A DNA stretch of 64,000 nucleotides from Enterobacter sp. RHBSTW-00175 (GCF_013927005.1 NZ_CP055930.1:868001-932000); one strand, 5' to 3'. Shown: positions 37,752-48,097, counted from the stretch's first letter. A program made the numbers and translations. The notes: generated by a model from the letters alone, not told the origin.

Positions 37752-38808
37752 TCAATCCAATCCATGGGGAACCACAGAAGCCGCAGACAGCGCAGCGCAA
37801 TCTGCCGATGCCTGGGGCTCATCAACGCCTGCGCCAGCTAATGGCGGTTCGGCAGACTGGCTCAGCAGCGCGCCTGCACCGGCGCCAGAACACTTCAATA
37901 TTATGGACCCGTTCCACAAGACGCTGATCCCGCTGGATAGCTGGGTAACGGAAGGGATTGACTGGGTGGTGACTCACTTCCGCCCGGTGTTCCAGGGGAT
38001 CCGCGTCCCGGTGGATTACATTCTGAACGGTTTCCAGCAGTTGCTGTTGGGAATGCCGGCACCTGTCGCCATCGTGATATTTGCCCTGATTGCCTGGCAG
38101 TTTGGTAGCGCGGGCATGGGGATCGCCACGCTGGTCTCCCTGATTGCCATCGGTGCCATTGGCGCATGGTCACAGGCTATGATCACCCTGGCGCTGGTGC
38201 TGACCGCCCTGCTCTTCTGTGTGGTAATAGGGTTACCGCTGGGGATATGGCTGGCGCGTAGCCCGCGGGCAGCGAAGATAATCCGTCCGTTGCTGGATGC
38301 GATGCAAACCACCCCGGCGTTTGTCTACCTGGTGCCTATCGTGATGCTGTTCGGGATCGGGAATGTGCCGGGCGTGGTGGTCACCATTATTTTTGCCCTG
38401 CCGCCGATTGTTCGTCTGACGATACTTGGGATCAACCAGGTGCCAGCCGATCTTATTGAGGCTTCACGCTCGTTCGGTGCCAGCCCGCGTCAGATGTTGT
38501 TTAAAGTTCAGCTCCCGCTGGCGATGCCAACCATTATGGCGGGTGTTAACCAGACGCTGATGCTGGCGCTCTCTATGGTGGTTATCGCCTCGATGATCGC
38601 CGTTGGCGGTCTTGGCCAGATGGTACTGCGCGGTATTGGCCGCCTCGATATGGGGCTTGCCACCGTAGGCGGCGTGGGCATTGTGATCCTCGCTATTATT
38701 CTTGACCGCCTGACCCAGGCTGTCGGTCGCGATTCACGCAGTCGCGGCAACCGTCGCTGGTACACCACCGGCCCTGTCGGGTTAATCACCCGCCCATTCG
38801 TAAAATAA
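37744..38808 (+). CDS. proW: Glycine betaine/proline ABC permease ProW
   Basis: The 354-residue product has the same length as in E. coli. A long hydrophilic N-terminal extension (about 1-65, Ala/Ser/Pro-rich) precedes the membrane domain, which holds the permease motif [24 protein letters not shown] that contacts ProV. It forms the channel for betaine and proline betaine at the inner membrane. proX starts 9 bp downstream. Confidence 0.97.
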   Translation: MADQSNPWGTTEAADSAAQSADAWGSSTPAPANGGSADWLSSAPAPAPEHFNIMDPFHKTLIPLDSWVTEGIDWVVTHFRPVFQGIRVPVDYILNGFQQLLLGMPAPVAIVIFALIAWQFGSAGMGIATLVSLIAIGAIGAWSQAMITLALVLTALLFCVVIGLPLGIWLARSPRAAKIIRPLLDAMQTTPAFVYLVPIVMLFGIGNVPGVVVTIIFALPPIVRLTILGINQVPADLIEASRSFGASPRQMLFKVQLPLAMPTIMAGVNQTLMLALSMVVIASMIAVGGLGQMVLRGIGRLDMGLATVGGVGIVILAIILDRLTQAVGRDSRSRGNRRWYTTGPVGLITRPFVK

Positions 38809-38817
38809 GGAACAACG

Positions 38818-39813
38818 ATGCGACATAGCGTACTTTTTGCCACAGCGTTTGCCACCCTTGTCTCCACCAGCACATATGCGGCTGACCTGCCTGGCAAAGG
38901 CATTACCGTGCAACCGATTCAGAGCACCATTTCGGAAGAGACCTTCCAGACCCTGATTGTCAGCCGTGCGCTGGAAAAACTGGGTTATACGGTCAAGACG
39001 CCAAGTGAAGTGGATTACAACGTGGGCTATACCTCTATTGCCTCCGGTGATGCCACCTTTACCGCCGTAAACTGGCAGCCGCTGCACGACGATATGTATG
39101 CAGCAGCGGGCGGTGATAAGAAATTCTACCGTGAAGGCACCTTCGTGACCGGTGCGGCACAGGGTTATCTGATCGACAAAAAAACCGCTGACCAGTACCA
39201 CATCACCAACATTGAGCAGCTTAAAGATCCGAAGATTGCCAAACTGTTCGATACCAATGGTGACGGCAAAGCCGACATGATGGGCTGTTCACCGGGCTGG
39301 GGTTGCGAAGCGGTCATTAACCACCAGAACAAAGCGTTCGACCTGGCCAAAACCGTCGACGTGAGCCACGGTAACTACTCCGCGATGATGGCCGACACCA
39401 TTGCCCGCTTTAAAGAAGGCAAACCGGTTATCTATTACACCTGGACACCGTACTGGGTCAGCGACGTGCTGAAGCCGGGTAAAGATGTGGTGTGGTTGCA
39501 GGTTCCGTTCTCTTCTCTGCCAGGTGAACAGAAAGATATCGACACCAAACTGCCAAACGGTATGAACTATGGCTTCCCGGTGAACACCATGCATATTGTG
39601 GCTAACAAAGCCTGGGCTGAGAAAAACCCGGCGGCCGCGAAGCTGTTCTCAGTGATGAAACTACCGCTGGCGGACATCAACGCGCAGAACGCCATGATGC
39701 ACGAAGGTAAATCCTCTGAAGCGGACATCAACGGCCACGTTGACGGCTGGATCAAAGCCCACCAGCAGCAGTTTGATGGCTGGGTGAAAGAAGCGCTTGA
39801 GGCGCAGAAGTAA
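38818..39813 (+). CDS. proX: Glycine betaine-binding periplasmic protein ProX
   Basis: The 331-residue product has a Sec signal (about 1-21, ending STSTYA) and a mature domain with tryptophan-rich betaine-box residues ([18 protein letters not shown] with the Cys pair, YYTWTPYWV). It captures glycine betaine and delivers it to ProVW. A CCCTC-type hairpin follows the stop and may end the operon. Confidence 0.97.
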   Translation: MRHSVLFATAFATLVSTSTYAADLPGKGITVQPIQSTISEETFQTLIVSRALEKLGYTVKTPSEVDYNVGYTSIASGDATFTAVNWQPLHDDMYAAAGGDKKFYREGTFVTGAAQGYLIDKKTADQYHITNIEQLKDPKIAKLFDTNGDGKADMMGCSPGWGCEAVINHQNKAFDLAKTVDVSHGNYSAMMADTIARFKEGKPVIYYTWTPYWVSDVLKPGKDVVWLQVPFSSLPGEQKDIDTKLPNGMNYGFPVNTMHIVANKAWAEKNPAAAKLFSVMKLPLADINAQNAMMHEGKSSEADINGHVDGWIKAHQQQFDGWVKEALEAQK

Positions 39814-39823
39814 CAACCTTTCT

Positions 39824-39859
39824 CCTCACCCTACCCCTCTCCCCTTTGGGCAGAGGGGG
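39824..39859. repeat. CCCTCACCC-type short inverted repeat after proX
   Basis: CCTCACCCTACCCCTCTCCC is followed by CTTTGGGCAGAGGGGG. Placed 11 bp after proX, it can fold as a hairpin at the end of the proU transcript. Confidence 0.7.
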
Positions 39860-39961
39860 TTAACCGCACAAACCCACACATAACAATCCCCCAACATTCA
39901 CAATCATTGGTTATCATGGTTTCTGGAAAAATAATCACTTAACTTACGATCCCAGAACCTG

Positions 39962-41146
39962 ATGACAAAAAATCCACAAGGGCTTAGCCCGGCACTGATC
40001 CTGTTAATGTCCATGGCGACCGGCCTTGCCGTCGCCAGTAACTACTACGCGCAGCCTCTGCTCGACACCATCGCCCACGCTTTCAGCCTTTCTGCCAGCT
40101 CCGCAGGTTTTATTGTGACAGCGGCCCAGCTTGGCTATGCCGCAGGCCTGCTGTTCCTGGTGCCACTGGGCGATATGTTTGAACGCCGGATGCTGATTGT
40201 CTCCATGACGTTACTCGCCGCGGGCGGGATGCTGATCACCGCCAGTAGCCAGTCGTTAACCATGATGATTGTCGGCACTGCCCTGACCGGGCTGTTCTCA
40301 GTTGTGGCGCAGATCCTGGTGCCGCTGGCGGCAACGCTCGCCTCACCGGAAAAACGCGGCAAAGTGGTGGGCACCATTATGAGCGGCCTGCTGCTGGGGA
40401 TTTTGCTGGCGCGTACCGTGGCCGGGCTACTGGCAAGCCTTGGAGGCTGGCGTACCGTTTACTGGGTGGCCAGCGTGCTGATGGTTATCATGGCGCTCGC
40501 GCTGTGGCGCGGACTGCCGAAAGTGAAGCAGGAAAACCACCTGAACTACCCGCAGCTGCTTGGCTCCGTATTTGCGCTTTTCACACAAGATAAACTGCTA
40601 CGAACGCGCGCACTTCTTGGTTGTTTCACCTTTGCTAACTTTAGCATTCTGTGGACGTCGATGGCCTTCCTGCTGGCCTCGCCGCCCTTTAACTATTCCG
40701 AAGGGGTAATTGGTCTGTTTGGTCTGGCGGGTGCGGCCGGTGCGTTGGGTGCGCGTCCGGCTGGCGGCATGGCGGATAAAGGCAAATCTCATCTGACGAC
40801 AACCTCCGGGCTGATTTTGCTGCTGCTCTCCTGGGGGGCTATCTGGCTTGGGCACTCTTCCGTGCTGGCGCTGATAGTCGGTATCCTGGTGCTCGACCTC
40901 ACCGTGCAGGGCGTGCATATCACTAACCAGACCGTGATTTATCGCGTCAAGCCGGATGCGCGTAACCGCCTTACCGCAGGTTACATGACCAGCTATTTCA
41001 TCGGCGGTGCGGCAGGTTCATTAATTTCAGCTTCGGCATGGCAACACGCTGGCTGGGCGGGTGTTTGCAGCATCGGGGCAATTGTTGCAGCACTCAATCT
41101 GCTGGTCTGGTGGCGCGGATTCCATCGCCAGGAGGCAATTTCTTAA
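39962..41146 (+). CDS. ygaY: Major facilitator transporter YgaY, intact
   Basis: This is a 394-residue MFS protein with about 12 membrane segments and the loop 2-3 motif GDMFERR. In E. coli K-12 the locus is a pseudogene; here the frame is continuous. It resembles drug/arabinose-type exporters by overall layout, but the substrate is unknown. The E. coli neighbours ygaZ and ygaH, which export valine, are not present downstream. Confidence 0.85.
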   Translation: MTKNPQGLSPALILLMSMATGLAVASNYYAQPLLDTIAHAFSLSASSAGFIVTAAQLGYAAGLLFLVPLGDMFERRMLIVSMTLLAAGGMLITASSQSLTMMIVGTALTGLFSVVAQILVPLAATLASPEKRGKVVGTIMSGLLLGILLARTVAGLLASLGGWRTVYWVASVLMVIMALALWRGLPKVKQENHLNYPQLLGSVFALFTQDKLLRTRALLGCFTFANFSILWTSMAFLLASPPFNYSEGVIGLFGLAGAAGALGARPAGGMADKGKSHLTTTSGLILLLLSWGAIWLGHSSVLALIVGILVLDLTVQGVHITNQTVIYRVKPDARNRLTAGYMTSYFIGGAAGSLISASAWQHAGWAGVCSIGAIVAALNLLVWWRGFHRQEAIS

Positions 41147-41473
41147 GCTTTACATTGCATTGGGACGTCTTAGGGTGTTAAGGCGTCCCTATGTCTGTTA
41201 AGGTTAGCGTAATCATATATCCCAGAAATTTTAATGTGGGTGACATATTAACAAGCAGCATGAATAGCTCATACCTGTTGGCTTTTCCCGGTTCTCACAT
41301 CCCGTCTTCCTGGGGCCCACGCCCACCCTTTTTTGTGCTCACCGGGTCATGGATTTACCCGGCGCTTTCTGATGGTGACATACGTTTGGCGGATATAACC
41401 GCACAAATAATTCATTTACATTATTTGTCACTATCGTTACTATATCGGCTGTAATTAATGAGGTTATGCCCAA
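41147..41473. promoter_or_regulatory. ygaY-mprA intergenic region without a supported gene
   Basis: A hairpin GGGACG...CGTCCC near 41162-41189 may end ygaY transcription. The rest should hold the mprA promoter. In E. coli ygaZ and ygaH occupy this position. A plus-strand frame at 41191-41454 has no ribosome site or protein-like composition. Confidence 0.5.
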
Positions 41474-42004
41474 ATGGATAGTTCGTTTACGCCCATTGAA
41501 CAAATGCTTAAATTCCGCGCCAGTCGTCATGAGGAGTTTCCGTATCAGGAAATTCTGCTGACCCGCCTGTGTATGCACATGCAGGGGAAACTGCTGGATA
41601 ACCGTAATAAGATGCTGAAAGCTCAGGGGATTAACGAGACGTTATTTATGGCGTTGATTACGCTGGAGTCTCAGGAAAACCACAGCATTCAGCCGTCTGA
41701 GCTGAGCTGCGCGCTGGGTTCGTCCCGTACTAATGCCACCCGTATCGCTGATGAGCTGGAAAAACGCGGCTGGATTGAGCGCCGTGAAAGCGACAACGAC
41801 CGCCGTTGCCTGCATCTGCAACTGACCGACAAAGGTCACGAATTCCTGCGTGAGGTGCTGCCACCTCAGCACAATTGTCTGCATCAACTCTGGTCTGTCC
41901 TTAGTACTGCCGAGCGCGATCAGCTTGAGCACATCACTCGCAAACTGCTCACCCGTCTGGATCAGATGGATGAAGACGGTGCCATCCTTGAGGCGCTGCG
42001 CTAA
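41474..42004 (+). CDS. mprA: MarR-family repressor MprA (EmrR)
   Basis: This 176-residue winged-HTH MarR protein has the same length as E. coli MprA, with the DNA-binding wing [17 protein letters not shown]. It represses mprA-emrAB and is released by uncouplers and other hydrophobic ligands. A hairpin at 42051-42074 separates it from emrA, which may reduce readthrough. Confidence 0.96.
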   Translation: MDSSFTPIEQMLKFRASRHEEFPYQEILLTRLCMHMQGKLLDNRNKMLKAQGINETLFMALITLESQENHSIQPSELSCALGSSRTNATRIADELEKRGWIERRESDNDRRCLHLQLTDKGHEFLREVLPPQHNCLHQLWSVLSTAERDQLEHITRKLLTRLDQMDEDGAILEALR

Positions 42005-42050
42005 CGCGACGACACGCTCGAACATCCAGATTTAAAAAAGAAAACTGACA

Positions 42051-42077
42051 GGCCAGCACGTAACACTGCTGGCCTTT
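42051..42077 (+). terminator. Hairpin between mprA and emrA
   Basis: GGCCAGC (42051-42057) and GCTGGCC (42068-42074) form a stem followed by TTTCT. It is a weak terminator or processing site within the operon. Confidence 0.45.
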
Positions 42078-42132
42078 CTGACAACAGGTCGGCTCAGCCG
42101 ATGTGAAAATAAGAAGATCGTGGAGAACAACA

Positions 42133-43305
42133 ATGAGCGCAAATGCGGAGAACACAACCCCGCAGCAACCGGCCAACAAGAAAGGCAAACGTAAGAGCGC
42201 CCTTCTTCTGCTGACCTTGCTCTTTATCATTATTGCTGTGGCATATGGGATCTATTGGTTTTTAGTATTGCGTCATGCTGAAGAAACAGACGATGCATAC
42301 GTGGCAGGAAACCAGGTACAAATTATGGCGCAGGTGTCGGGCAGCGTGACGAAAGTCTGGGCTGACAATACCGACTTTGTGCAACAAGGGGATGTGCTGG
42401 TCACGCTTGACCCGACCGATGCCCAGCAGGCATTTGAAAAAGCGCAGACAGAACTGGCATCCAGCGTCCGTCAAACCCGCCAGTTGATGATCAACAGTAA
42501 GCAACTCCAGGCCAGCATCGATGTGCAGAAAACTGCACTGGCGCAGGCACAAAGCGACCTGAATCGTCGTGTACCTCTCGGTACTGCCAACCTGATTGGT
42601 CGTGAAGAGCTGCAACACGCCCGCGATGCCGTTGCCAGCGCCCAGGCGCAGCTGGATGTTGCTATTCAGCAGTACAACGCCAATCAGGCGATGGTTCTGG
42701 GGACTAACCTGGAAAACCAGCCTGCGGTAAAACAGGCCGCGACCGAAGTGCGTAACGCCTGGCTTGCGCTGGAGCGTACAAAGATTGTCAGCCCGATGAC
42801 CGGCTATGTCTCGCGTCGTTCCGTACAGCCTGGCGCGCAGATTAGCCCAACCACTCCGCTGATGGCGGTAGTACCGGCTAACAATCTGTGGGTGGATGCT
42901 AACTTCAAAGAGACGCAGCTTGCGCATATGCGTATTGGCCAGACGGCGACCGTCATCAGCGACATCTACGGTGACGACGTGAAGTACACCGGTAAAGTGG
43001 TCGGTCTTGATATGGGTACGGGTAGCGCATTTTCCCTGCTGCCTGCGCAGAACGCCACCGGCAACTGGATCAAAGTGGTTCAGCGCTTACCTGTACGTAT
43101 CGAGCTGGATCCTAAACAGCTGGCAGACCATCCGCTGCGTATCGGCCTGTCTACGCTGGTAACGGTTGATACCGAAAACCGCGAAGGTCAGATCCTGGCA
43201 AGCCAGGTGCGAAGCAGTCCGGCTTATGAAAGTAACGCCCGTGAAATTAGCCTCGATCCGGTCAACAAGCTGATCGATGACATCGTGAAAGCAAACGCCG
43301 GTTAA
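42133..43305 (+). CDS. emrA: Multidrug efflux periplasmic adaptor EmrA
   Basis: The 390-residue product has the same length as in E. coli, from ATG 42133 (MSANAENTTP); the longer frame from 42103 lacks support. It has one N-terminal membrane anchor (about 26-46), a lipoyl/barrel-sandwich domain, an alpha-helical hairpin (about 90-200) and a beta-barrel. It links EmrB in the inner membrane to TolC for export of uncouplers and nalidixic acid. Confidence 0.96.
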   Translation: MSANAENTTPQQPANKKGKRKSALLLLTLLFIIIAVAYGIYWFLVLRHAEETDDAYVAGNQVQIMAQVSGSVTKVWADNTDFVQQGDVLVTLDPTDAQQAFEKAQTELASSVRQTRQLMINSKQLQASIDVQKTALAQAQSDLNRRVPLGTANLIGREELQHARDAVASAQAQLDVAIQQYNANQAMVLGTNLENQPAVKQAATEVRNAWLALERTKIVSPMTGYVSRRSVQPGAQISPTTPLMAVVPANNLWVDANFKETQLAHMRIGQTATVISDIYGDDVKYTGKVVGLDMGTGSAFSLLPAQNATGNWIKVVQRLPVRIELDPKQLADHPLRIGLSTLVTVDTENREGQILASQVRSSPAYESNAREISLDPVNKLIDDIVKANAG

Positions 43306-43320
43306 TCCGAGGTGAGCGCT

Positions 43321-44868
43321 ATGCAACGGCAACAACCGCAAAAACCGCTGGAAGGCGCGCAACTGGTCATTATGACCATTGCGCTGTCACTGGCGACATT
43401 CATGCAGGTGCTGGACTCCACCATCGCGAACGTGGCAATTCCGACGATTGCCGGGAACCTGGGCTCGTCACTGAGCCAGGGGACGTGGGTTATTACCTCA
43501 TTCGGGGTGGCAAACGCCATCTCGATCCCCATTACCGGCTGGCTGGCAAAGCGTGTTGGTGAGGTGAAGCTGTTCCTCTGGTCTACCATCGCCTTCGTCA
43601 TCGCATCCTGGGCGTGTGGCATGTCCACCAGCCTGACGATGCTGATTTTCTTCCGCGTCATTCAGGGTATTGTGGCCGGGCCGTTGATTCCGCTGTCGCA
43701 GAGTTTACTGCTGAACAACTACCCACCTGCCAAACGCTCAATCGCGCTGGCGCTGTGGTCGATGACGGTGATCGTCGCGCCGATTTGCGGCCCTATCCTG
43801 GGCGGCTATATCAGCGATAACTATCACTGGGGCTGGATCTTCTTTATCAACGTACCGATTGGCGCCATCGTGGTCATGATGACGTTGCAGTCGCTACGTG
43901 GCAGAGAAACGCGAACCGAACAGCGGCGTATTGACAGTGTAGGCCTGGCGTTATTGATCCTCGGTATCGGTAGTCTTCAGGTTATGCTCGACCAGGGGAA
44001 AGAGCTGGACTGGTTCAACTCCCGGGAGATAATCATCCTGACGGTTGTTGCGGTGGTATCGCTAAGCTTCCTGATTGTCTGGGAGTTGACCGACGATAAC
44101 CCGATAGTCGACCTGTCGCTGTTTAAGTCGCGAAACTTCACCATAGGCTGTCTGTGTATTAGCCTTGCCTACATGCTCTACTTCGGTGCCATTGTTCTGC
44201 TACCGCAGTTGTTGCAGGAGGTATATGGCTACACCGCCACCTGGGCGGGTCTGGCCTCTGCGCCAGTTGGGTTGATTCCGGTCCTGCTGTCGCCGATTAT
44301 CGGCCGTTTCGCCCACAAGCTCGACATGCGCAGGCTGGTGACATTCAGCTTTATCATGTACGCCGTGTGCTTCTACTGGCGTGCGTATACGTTCGAACCG
44401 GGAATGGACTTTGGCGCTTCTGCGTGGCCGCAGTTTATTCAGGGCTTTGCGGTGGCGTGCTTCTTTATGCCACTGACCACCATCACGCTTTCCGGCTTAC
44501 CGCCTGAGCGCATGGCGGCGGCATCGAGCCTGTCGAACTTTACCCGTACGCTGGCAGGCTCCATCGGGACGTCGATCACCACGACGCTGTGGACTAACCG
44601 TGAATCGATGCACCATGCGCAATTGACCGAAGCGGTGAACCCGTTCAACCCTAATGCTCAACAGATGTATAGCCAACTTGAGGGCATGGGGATGACGGAG
44701 CAGCAGGCTTCCGGCTGGATAGCCCAGCAGATAACCAACCAGGGTCTGATAATCTCGGCAAACGAGATTTTCTGGATATCGGCGGGGATCTTTATTGTTC
44801 TGCTGGGGCTGGTGTGGTTTGCCAAACCACCGTTTGGTGCCGGTAGCGGCGGCGGTGGGGCGCACTAG
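43321..44868 (+). CDS. emrB: Multidrug efflux MFS transporter EmrB
   Basis: This is a 515-residue, 14-span MFS drug:proton antiporter (DHA2). The start ATG 43321 follows GAGGTGA; the in-frame GTG at 43312 overlaps that site. Motif C-like GPILGGYIS and the conserved first-helix FMQVLDSTIANVAIP are present. It works with EmrA and TolC. It is transcribed with emrA, 15 bp apart. Confidence 0.96.
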   Translation: MQRQQPQKPLEGAQLVIMTIALSLATFMQVLDSTIANVAIPTIAGNLGSSLSQGTWVITSFGVANAISIPITGWLAKRVGEVKLFLWSTIAFVIASWACGMSTSLTMLIFFRVIQGIVAGPLIPLSQSLLLNNYPPAKRSIALALWSMTVIVAPICGPILGGYISDNYHWGWIFFINVPIGAIVVMMTLQSLRGRETRTEQRRIDSVGLALLILGIGSLQVMLDQGKELDWFNSREIIILTVVAVVSLSFLIVWELTDDNPIVDLSLFKSRNFTIGCLCISLAYMLYFGAIVLLPQLLQEVYGYTATWAGLASAPVGLIPVLLSPIIGRFAHKLDMRRLVTFSFIMYAVCFYWRAYTFEPGMDFGASAWPQFIQGFAVACFFMPLTTITLSGLPPERMAAASSLSNFTRTLAGSIGTSITTTLWTNRESMHHAQLTEAVNPFNPNAQQMYSQLEGMGMTEQQASGWIAQQITNQGLIISANEIFWISAGIFIVLLGLVWFAKPPFGAGSGGGGAH

Positions 44869-44882
44869 CCCTGCGCGCTGGT

Positions 44883-44955
44883 CGCCGGGTGGCGGCTACG
44901 CCTTACCCGGCCTACAAAACCCGTAGGCCCGGTAAGCGCAGCGCCACCGGGCAAC
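44883..44955. repeat. Inverted REP pair (BIME) after emrB
   Basis: GCCGGGTGGCGGCTACGCC...TTACCCGGCCTAC is followed by the inverted GTAGGCCCGGTAAGCG...GCCACCGGGC. It lies just downstream of the emrAB operon. Confidence 0.85.
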
Positions 44956-45053
44956 TTTCACGGTTGTCCAAAACGCGACAGCGATTGTCAGTTCCGATAA
45001 AGCAGCGCTCCTGAAATCGATTCACGATAGTGAAAAGACAACAGGAGCGCATC

Positions 45054-46703
45054 ATGCTGAATACACCCGCCGACAAATACCGACCCTATCCCGCTATTTC
45101 CCTTCCCGACCGTCGCTGGCCGGAGCAACGTATCACCCATGCCCCACGCTGGCTTTCCACCGATTTACGTGACGGCAACCAGGCGCTTGCCGAGCCAATG
45201 GACAGCGCACGTAAGCTGCAATTCTGGGATCTGCTGCTGAGCTGTGGATTTAAAGAGATTGAAGTGGCCTTCCCGTCGGCCTCGCAGACCGACTTTAACT
45301 TTGTCCGCCAGCTGATTGACGAAAACCGCATCCCGGATGACGTCAGCATTCAGGTATTAACCCAGGCGCGGGAAGACTTGATCTTTCGCACCTTCGAATC
45401 CCTGAAAGGCGCGCGTCAGGCTACGGTGCATCTTTATAACGCCACCGCCCCGCTGTTCCGCCGCCTGGTGTTTGGCATGGAAAAAGCGCAAATCGTTGAG
45501 CTGGCAACACGCTCCACGCGCCTTATCCGTAAGCTGTGTGAAGAAAACCCTGAAACCCGCTGGCAGTACGAATACTCCCCGGAAACCTTCTGCTTTACCG
45601 AGCCGGAATTTGCACTGGAAATTTGTGAAGCCGTAGCGGAGATCTGGCAGCCCTGCGCCGAACGCCCGATGGTTATCAACTTACCGGCTACCGTCGAAGT
45701 CAGCACCCCAAACGTGTATGCCGACCAGATTGAGTATTTCTGCCGTCACTTTAGCCGACGCAGCGACGTTTGCATCAGCGTTCACCCGCACAACGATCGC
45801 GGTACCGGTGTCGCCAGTGCGGAACTGGCGGTGATGGCAGGTGCCGACCGCGTGGAAGGCTGCCTGTTTGGCAATGGCGAACGCACGGGAAATGTCTGCC
45901 TGGTCACGCTGGCAATGAACCTCTACAGCCAGGGTGTTAGCCCCAATCTGGACTTCAGCGACATGAATCGCGTGGTTGAAGTGGTAGAGAACTGTAACCA
46001 GCTGCCAGTACATCCACGGCATCCGTGGGCGGGCCGTCTGGCCTATACCGCGTTTTCCGGTTCACATCAGGATGCCATCAAGAAAGGGTTTGATGCCCGT
46101 AAACCTGACGAGCGCTGGGAGATGCCCTACCTGCCTGTCGATCCGCAGGACATCGGCTGTACTTATGAAGCGGTTATCCGCGTGAACAGTCAGTCGGGTA
46201 AAAGCGGCAGCGCGTGGCTTATCGAACAGAATCACGGCCTGAAACTGCCCCGCGCGCTGCAGCAGGATTTTAGCCAGCACGTTCAGCAAGAAACGGACAA
46301 CCACGGGAAAGAGATGACGCAAAACGCGCTGTGGCAGCTTTTCCGCAGCCGTTACGGGCTGGTTGCTACTCCGCGTTTCACGCTGCAAACCTATCGCAGT
46401 GAAAGCCAGCATGATGGGCTGTTACGCTTAACCGCCACGGTTGCCACCGGCGGTGGGACACGTCAGCTGGAGGGACAAGGAAATGGTCAGTTGTCGGCGG
46501 CCGTCAATGGGCTCAGCCGCTGGCTTAACACCCCGTTTGTGATTAAGGATTACCACGAGCATTCGTTGGGTGAACGCAGCGATAGCCGCTCGGTGGCGTA
46601 TATCCGCTGCCTGTTCCAGGACGGCAGCAGCCGCTGGGGCGTAGGGATAGACAGTGACGTGGCGCGCGCATCCATTCAGGCGCTGTTCAATGCTGTGGGT
46701 TAG
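45054..46703 (+). CDS. Second 2-isopropylmalate synthase-type enzyme (LeuA type 2)
   Basis: The 549-residue product starts at ATG 45054, with AGGAG about 6 nt upstream. The HMGL-like TIM barrel (about 30-310) shows STDLRDGNQA at its start and the metal ligands HPHNDRG (His244, His246) plus GCLFGNGERTGN. The C-terminal LeuA allosteric/dimer domain (about 425-549) is present. It is the long actinobacterial-like LeuA form, not the usual E. coli leuABCD enzyme. It condenses acetyl-CoA with 2-oxoisovalerate or a similar 2-oxo acid. It is inserted between emrB and luxS and converges with an AraC regulator, stops overlapping. Confidence 0.85.
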   Translation: MLNTPADKYRPYPAISLPDRRWPEQRITHAPRWLSTDLRDGNQALAEPMDSARKLQFWDLLLSCGFKEIEVAFPSASQTDFNFVRQLIDENRIPDDVSIQVLTQAREDLIFRTFESLKGARQATVHLYNATAPLFRRLVFGMEKAQIVELATRSTRLIRKLCEENPETRWQYEYSPETFCFTEPEFALEICEAVAEIWQPCAERPMVINLPATVEVSTPNVYADQIEYFCRHFSRRSDVCISVHPHNDRGTGVASAELAVMAGADRVEGCLFGNGERTGNVCLVTLAMNLYSQGVSPNLDFSDMNRVVEVVENCNQLPVHPRHPWAGRLAYTAFSGSHQDAIKKGFDARKPDERWEMPYLPVDPQDIGCTYEAVIRVNSQSGKSGSAWLIEQNHGLKLPRALQQDFSQHVQQETDNHGKEMTQNALWQLFRSRYGLVATPRFTLQTYRSESQHDGLLRLTATVATGGGTRQLEGQGNGQLSAAVNGLSRWLNTPFVIKDYHEHSLGERSDSRSVAYIRCLFQDGSSRWGVGIDSDVARASIQALFNAVG

Positions 46704-47464
46704 TCGTTCCTGAAATAATCGCTGGGTGATATCCCCATCACCCGGCGAAACATCGCCGTAAATGCGCTGTGGCTGCCGTATCCCAGGTCCAGCGCAACGC
46801 GCAACACCGGCTGGCCTTGTGCCAGACGCAGCAACGCCTCCATGAGACGCGCCCTTCTCACCCATTCGCTATAGCTTAACCCGGTCTGCTGCTGGAAATG
46901 GCGGTTAAGGGTGCGCTCGCTCATCCCCAGAATGCTCGCAGCCTGGCTGCTGCTCCAGCTTTCTCCCGGCGTTTGCCGGATTTTCTGGCACAGGTTGCGT
47001 AAAGCTTCACTTTCCGGCTCCGGCAGGTGAAACGGCAGCACCGGCATAATGCGAATTTCATCCAGGATCAGTTCATATACCCGCTCATCCCGGCTGCCGG
47101 GCGCGTAGGATTCGGGAAGCGTAAGGGAGGTGAGGATCAGTTCACGTAATAGCGCAGAGATCTGCACGATCTGACACGACGCAGGGAGATCGGCTCGCGC
47201 CAGCGGATCGATAAACAGCGTTCGCGCCGCGACATTGCCCGTAATGCGAATCGCGTGCGGTGTGCCGGCCGGTAGCCAGACGCCACGCCCGGGAGGTACG
47301 ACCCAACAACCCGATGCGGTATCTACCCTCACCACACCACTCAGGCTGTGCAACAGCTGGGCGCAGTCGTGCTGATGCCACGGCTCGCTGGCGCCATGAA
47401 CATAGTCATGCGCAAAGGGAACAAGTGGACGATGGGTAAAAGAGAAGGTTGTGGTGGTGGTCAT
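46700..47464 (-). CDS. AraC-family transcriptional regulator
   Basis: The 254-residue product starts at ATG 47464 (MTTTTTFSF); the frame upstream of it translates the CCCTCACCC repeat and is excluded. It has an N-terminal cupin (about 15-95, HQHDCAQLLH...PAGTPHAIRI) and two C-terminal AraC HTH motifs (ASILGMSERTLNRHF and ALDLGYGSHSAFTAMFRR). It probably controls the convergent LeuA-type gene or itself; there is no direct proof. It is absent from the E. coli emrB-luxS interval. Confidence 0.85.
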   Translation of the reverse strand: MTTTTTFSFTHRPLVPFAHDYVHGASEPWHQHDCAQLLHSLSGVVRVDTASGCWVVPPGRGVWLPAGTPHAIRITGNVAARTLFIDPLARADLPASCQIVQISALLRELILTSLTLPESYAPGSRDERVYELILDEIRIMPVLPFHLPEPESEALRNLCQKIRQTPGESWSSSQAASILGMSERTLNRHFQQQTGLSYSEWVRRARLMEALLRLAQGQPVLRVALDLGYGSHSAFTAMFRRVMGISPSDYFRND

Positions 47465-47474
47465 GGGGCAAATA

Positions 47475-47507
47475 ACCCTCACCCTACCCTCTCCCACAGG
47501 GAGAGGG
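47475..47507. repeat. CCCTCACCC-type short inverted repeat
   Basis: CCCTCACCCTACCCTCTCCC followed by ACAGGGAGAGGG. It lies between luxS (-) and the AraC gene (-), where it can fold in the transcript after the luxS stop. Confidence 0.75.
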
Positions 47508-47517
47508 AAAAGGTGCA

Positions 47518-48033
47518 CTAGATGTGCAGTTCCTGCAATTTGTCTTTCGGCAGGGCCAGCTCTTCGTTGCTGTTTACGCGAACATCACGTTCGATAATAT
47601 GACGCGCGATCTCTTGTGCTTCTTCCAGAGAGTGCATCTGGTAGGTGCCACACTGGTAGACGTTCAGCTCAGGGATCTGGTTCTGCTCTTTAACTTTCAG
47701 CACGTCCTGCATTGCCGCTTTCCACGCATCTGCAACGCGGGTTTCTTCCGGCACACCAATCAGGCTCATGTAGAAACCGGTACGGCAACCCATTGGGGAG
47801 ATGTCGATAATCTCAACACCGTTGCCATTCAGGTGATCACGCATAAAACCAGCAAACAGGTGCTCCAGAGTGTGAATACCTTTCTCAGGCATCACTTCTT
47901 TGTTTGGCACGCAGAAGCGCAGATCGAATACGGTGATCGTGTCGCCGTGCGGGGTATGCATGGTCTTCGCCACACGTACAGCAGGTGCTTCCATACGGGT
48001 ATGGTCGACAGTAAAGCTATCTAATAACGGCAT
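47518..48033 (-). CDS. luxS: S-ribosylhomocysteine lyase LuxS
   Basis: The 171-residue product is identical in length to E. coli LuxS. The metal site HTLEH (His54, His58) and the catalytic Cys in [10 protein letters not shown] are intact. It cleaves S-ribosylhomocysteine to homocysteine and DPD, the AI-2 precursor. It is divergent from MicA, whose gene occupies the luxS 5' region as in E. coli. Confidence 0.97.
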   Translation of the reverse strand: MPLLDSFTVDHTRMEAPAVRVAKTMHTPHGDTITVFDLRFCVPNKEVMPEKGIHTLEHLFAGFMRDHLNGNGVEIIDISPMGCRTGFYMSLIGVPEETRVADAWKAAMQDVLKVKEQNQIPELNVYQCGTYQMHSLEEAQEIARHIIERDVRVNSNEELALPKDKLQELHI

Positions 48034-48070
48034 ACGTCACCTCCGATAGTGATTTTTTTTAAAATAAACT

Positions 48071-48097
48071 GAACTCTTCTACAGAATGCGCGTCTGA
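48071..48097 (+). promoter_or_regulatory. Sigma-E promoter of micA
   Basis: GAACTC (48071-48076), a 16 bp spacer and TCTGA (48093-48097) fit the RpoE consensus GAACTT-N16-TCTRA. The expected start point is 48104. Confidence 0.85.

Noticed and set aside
41191..41454. 87-codon ORF between ygaY and mprA
   Set aside because: It has no ribosome site, low-complexity composition and lies in the mprA promoter region.
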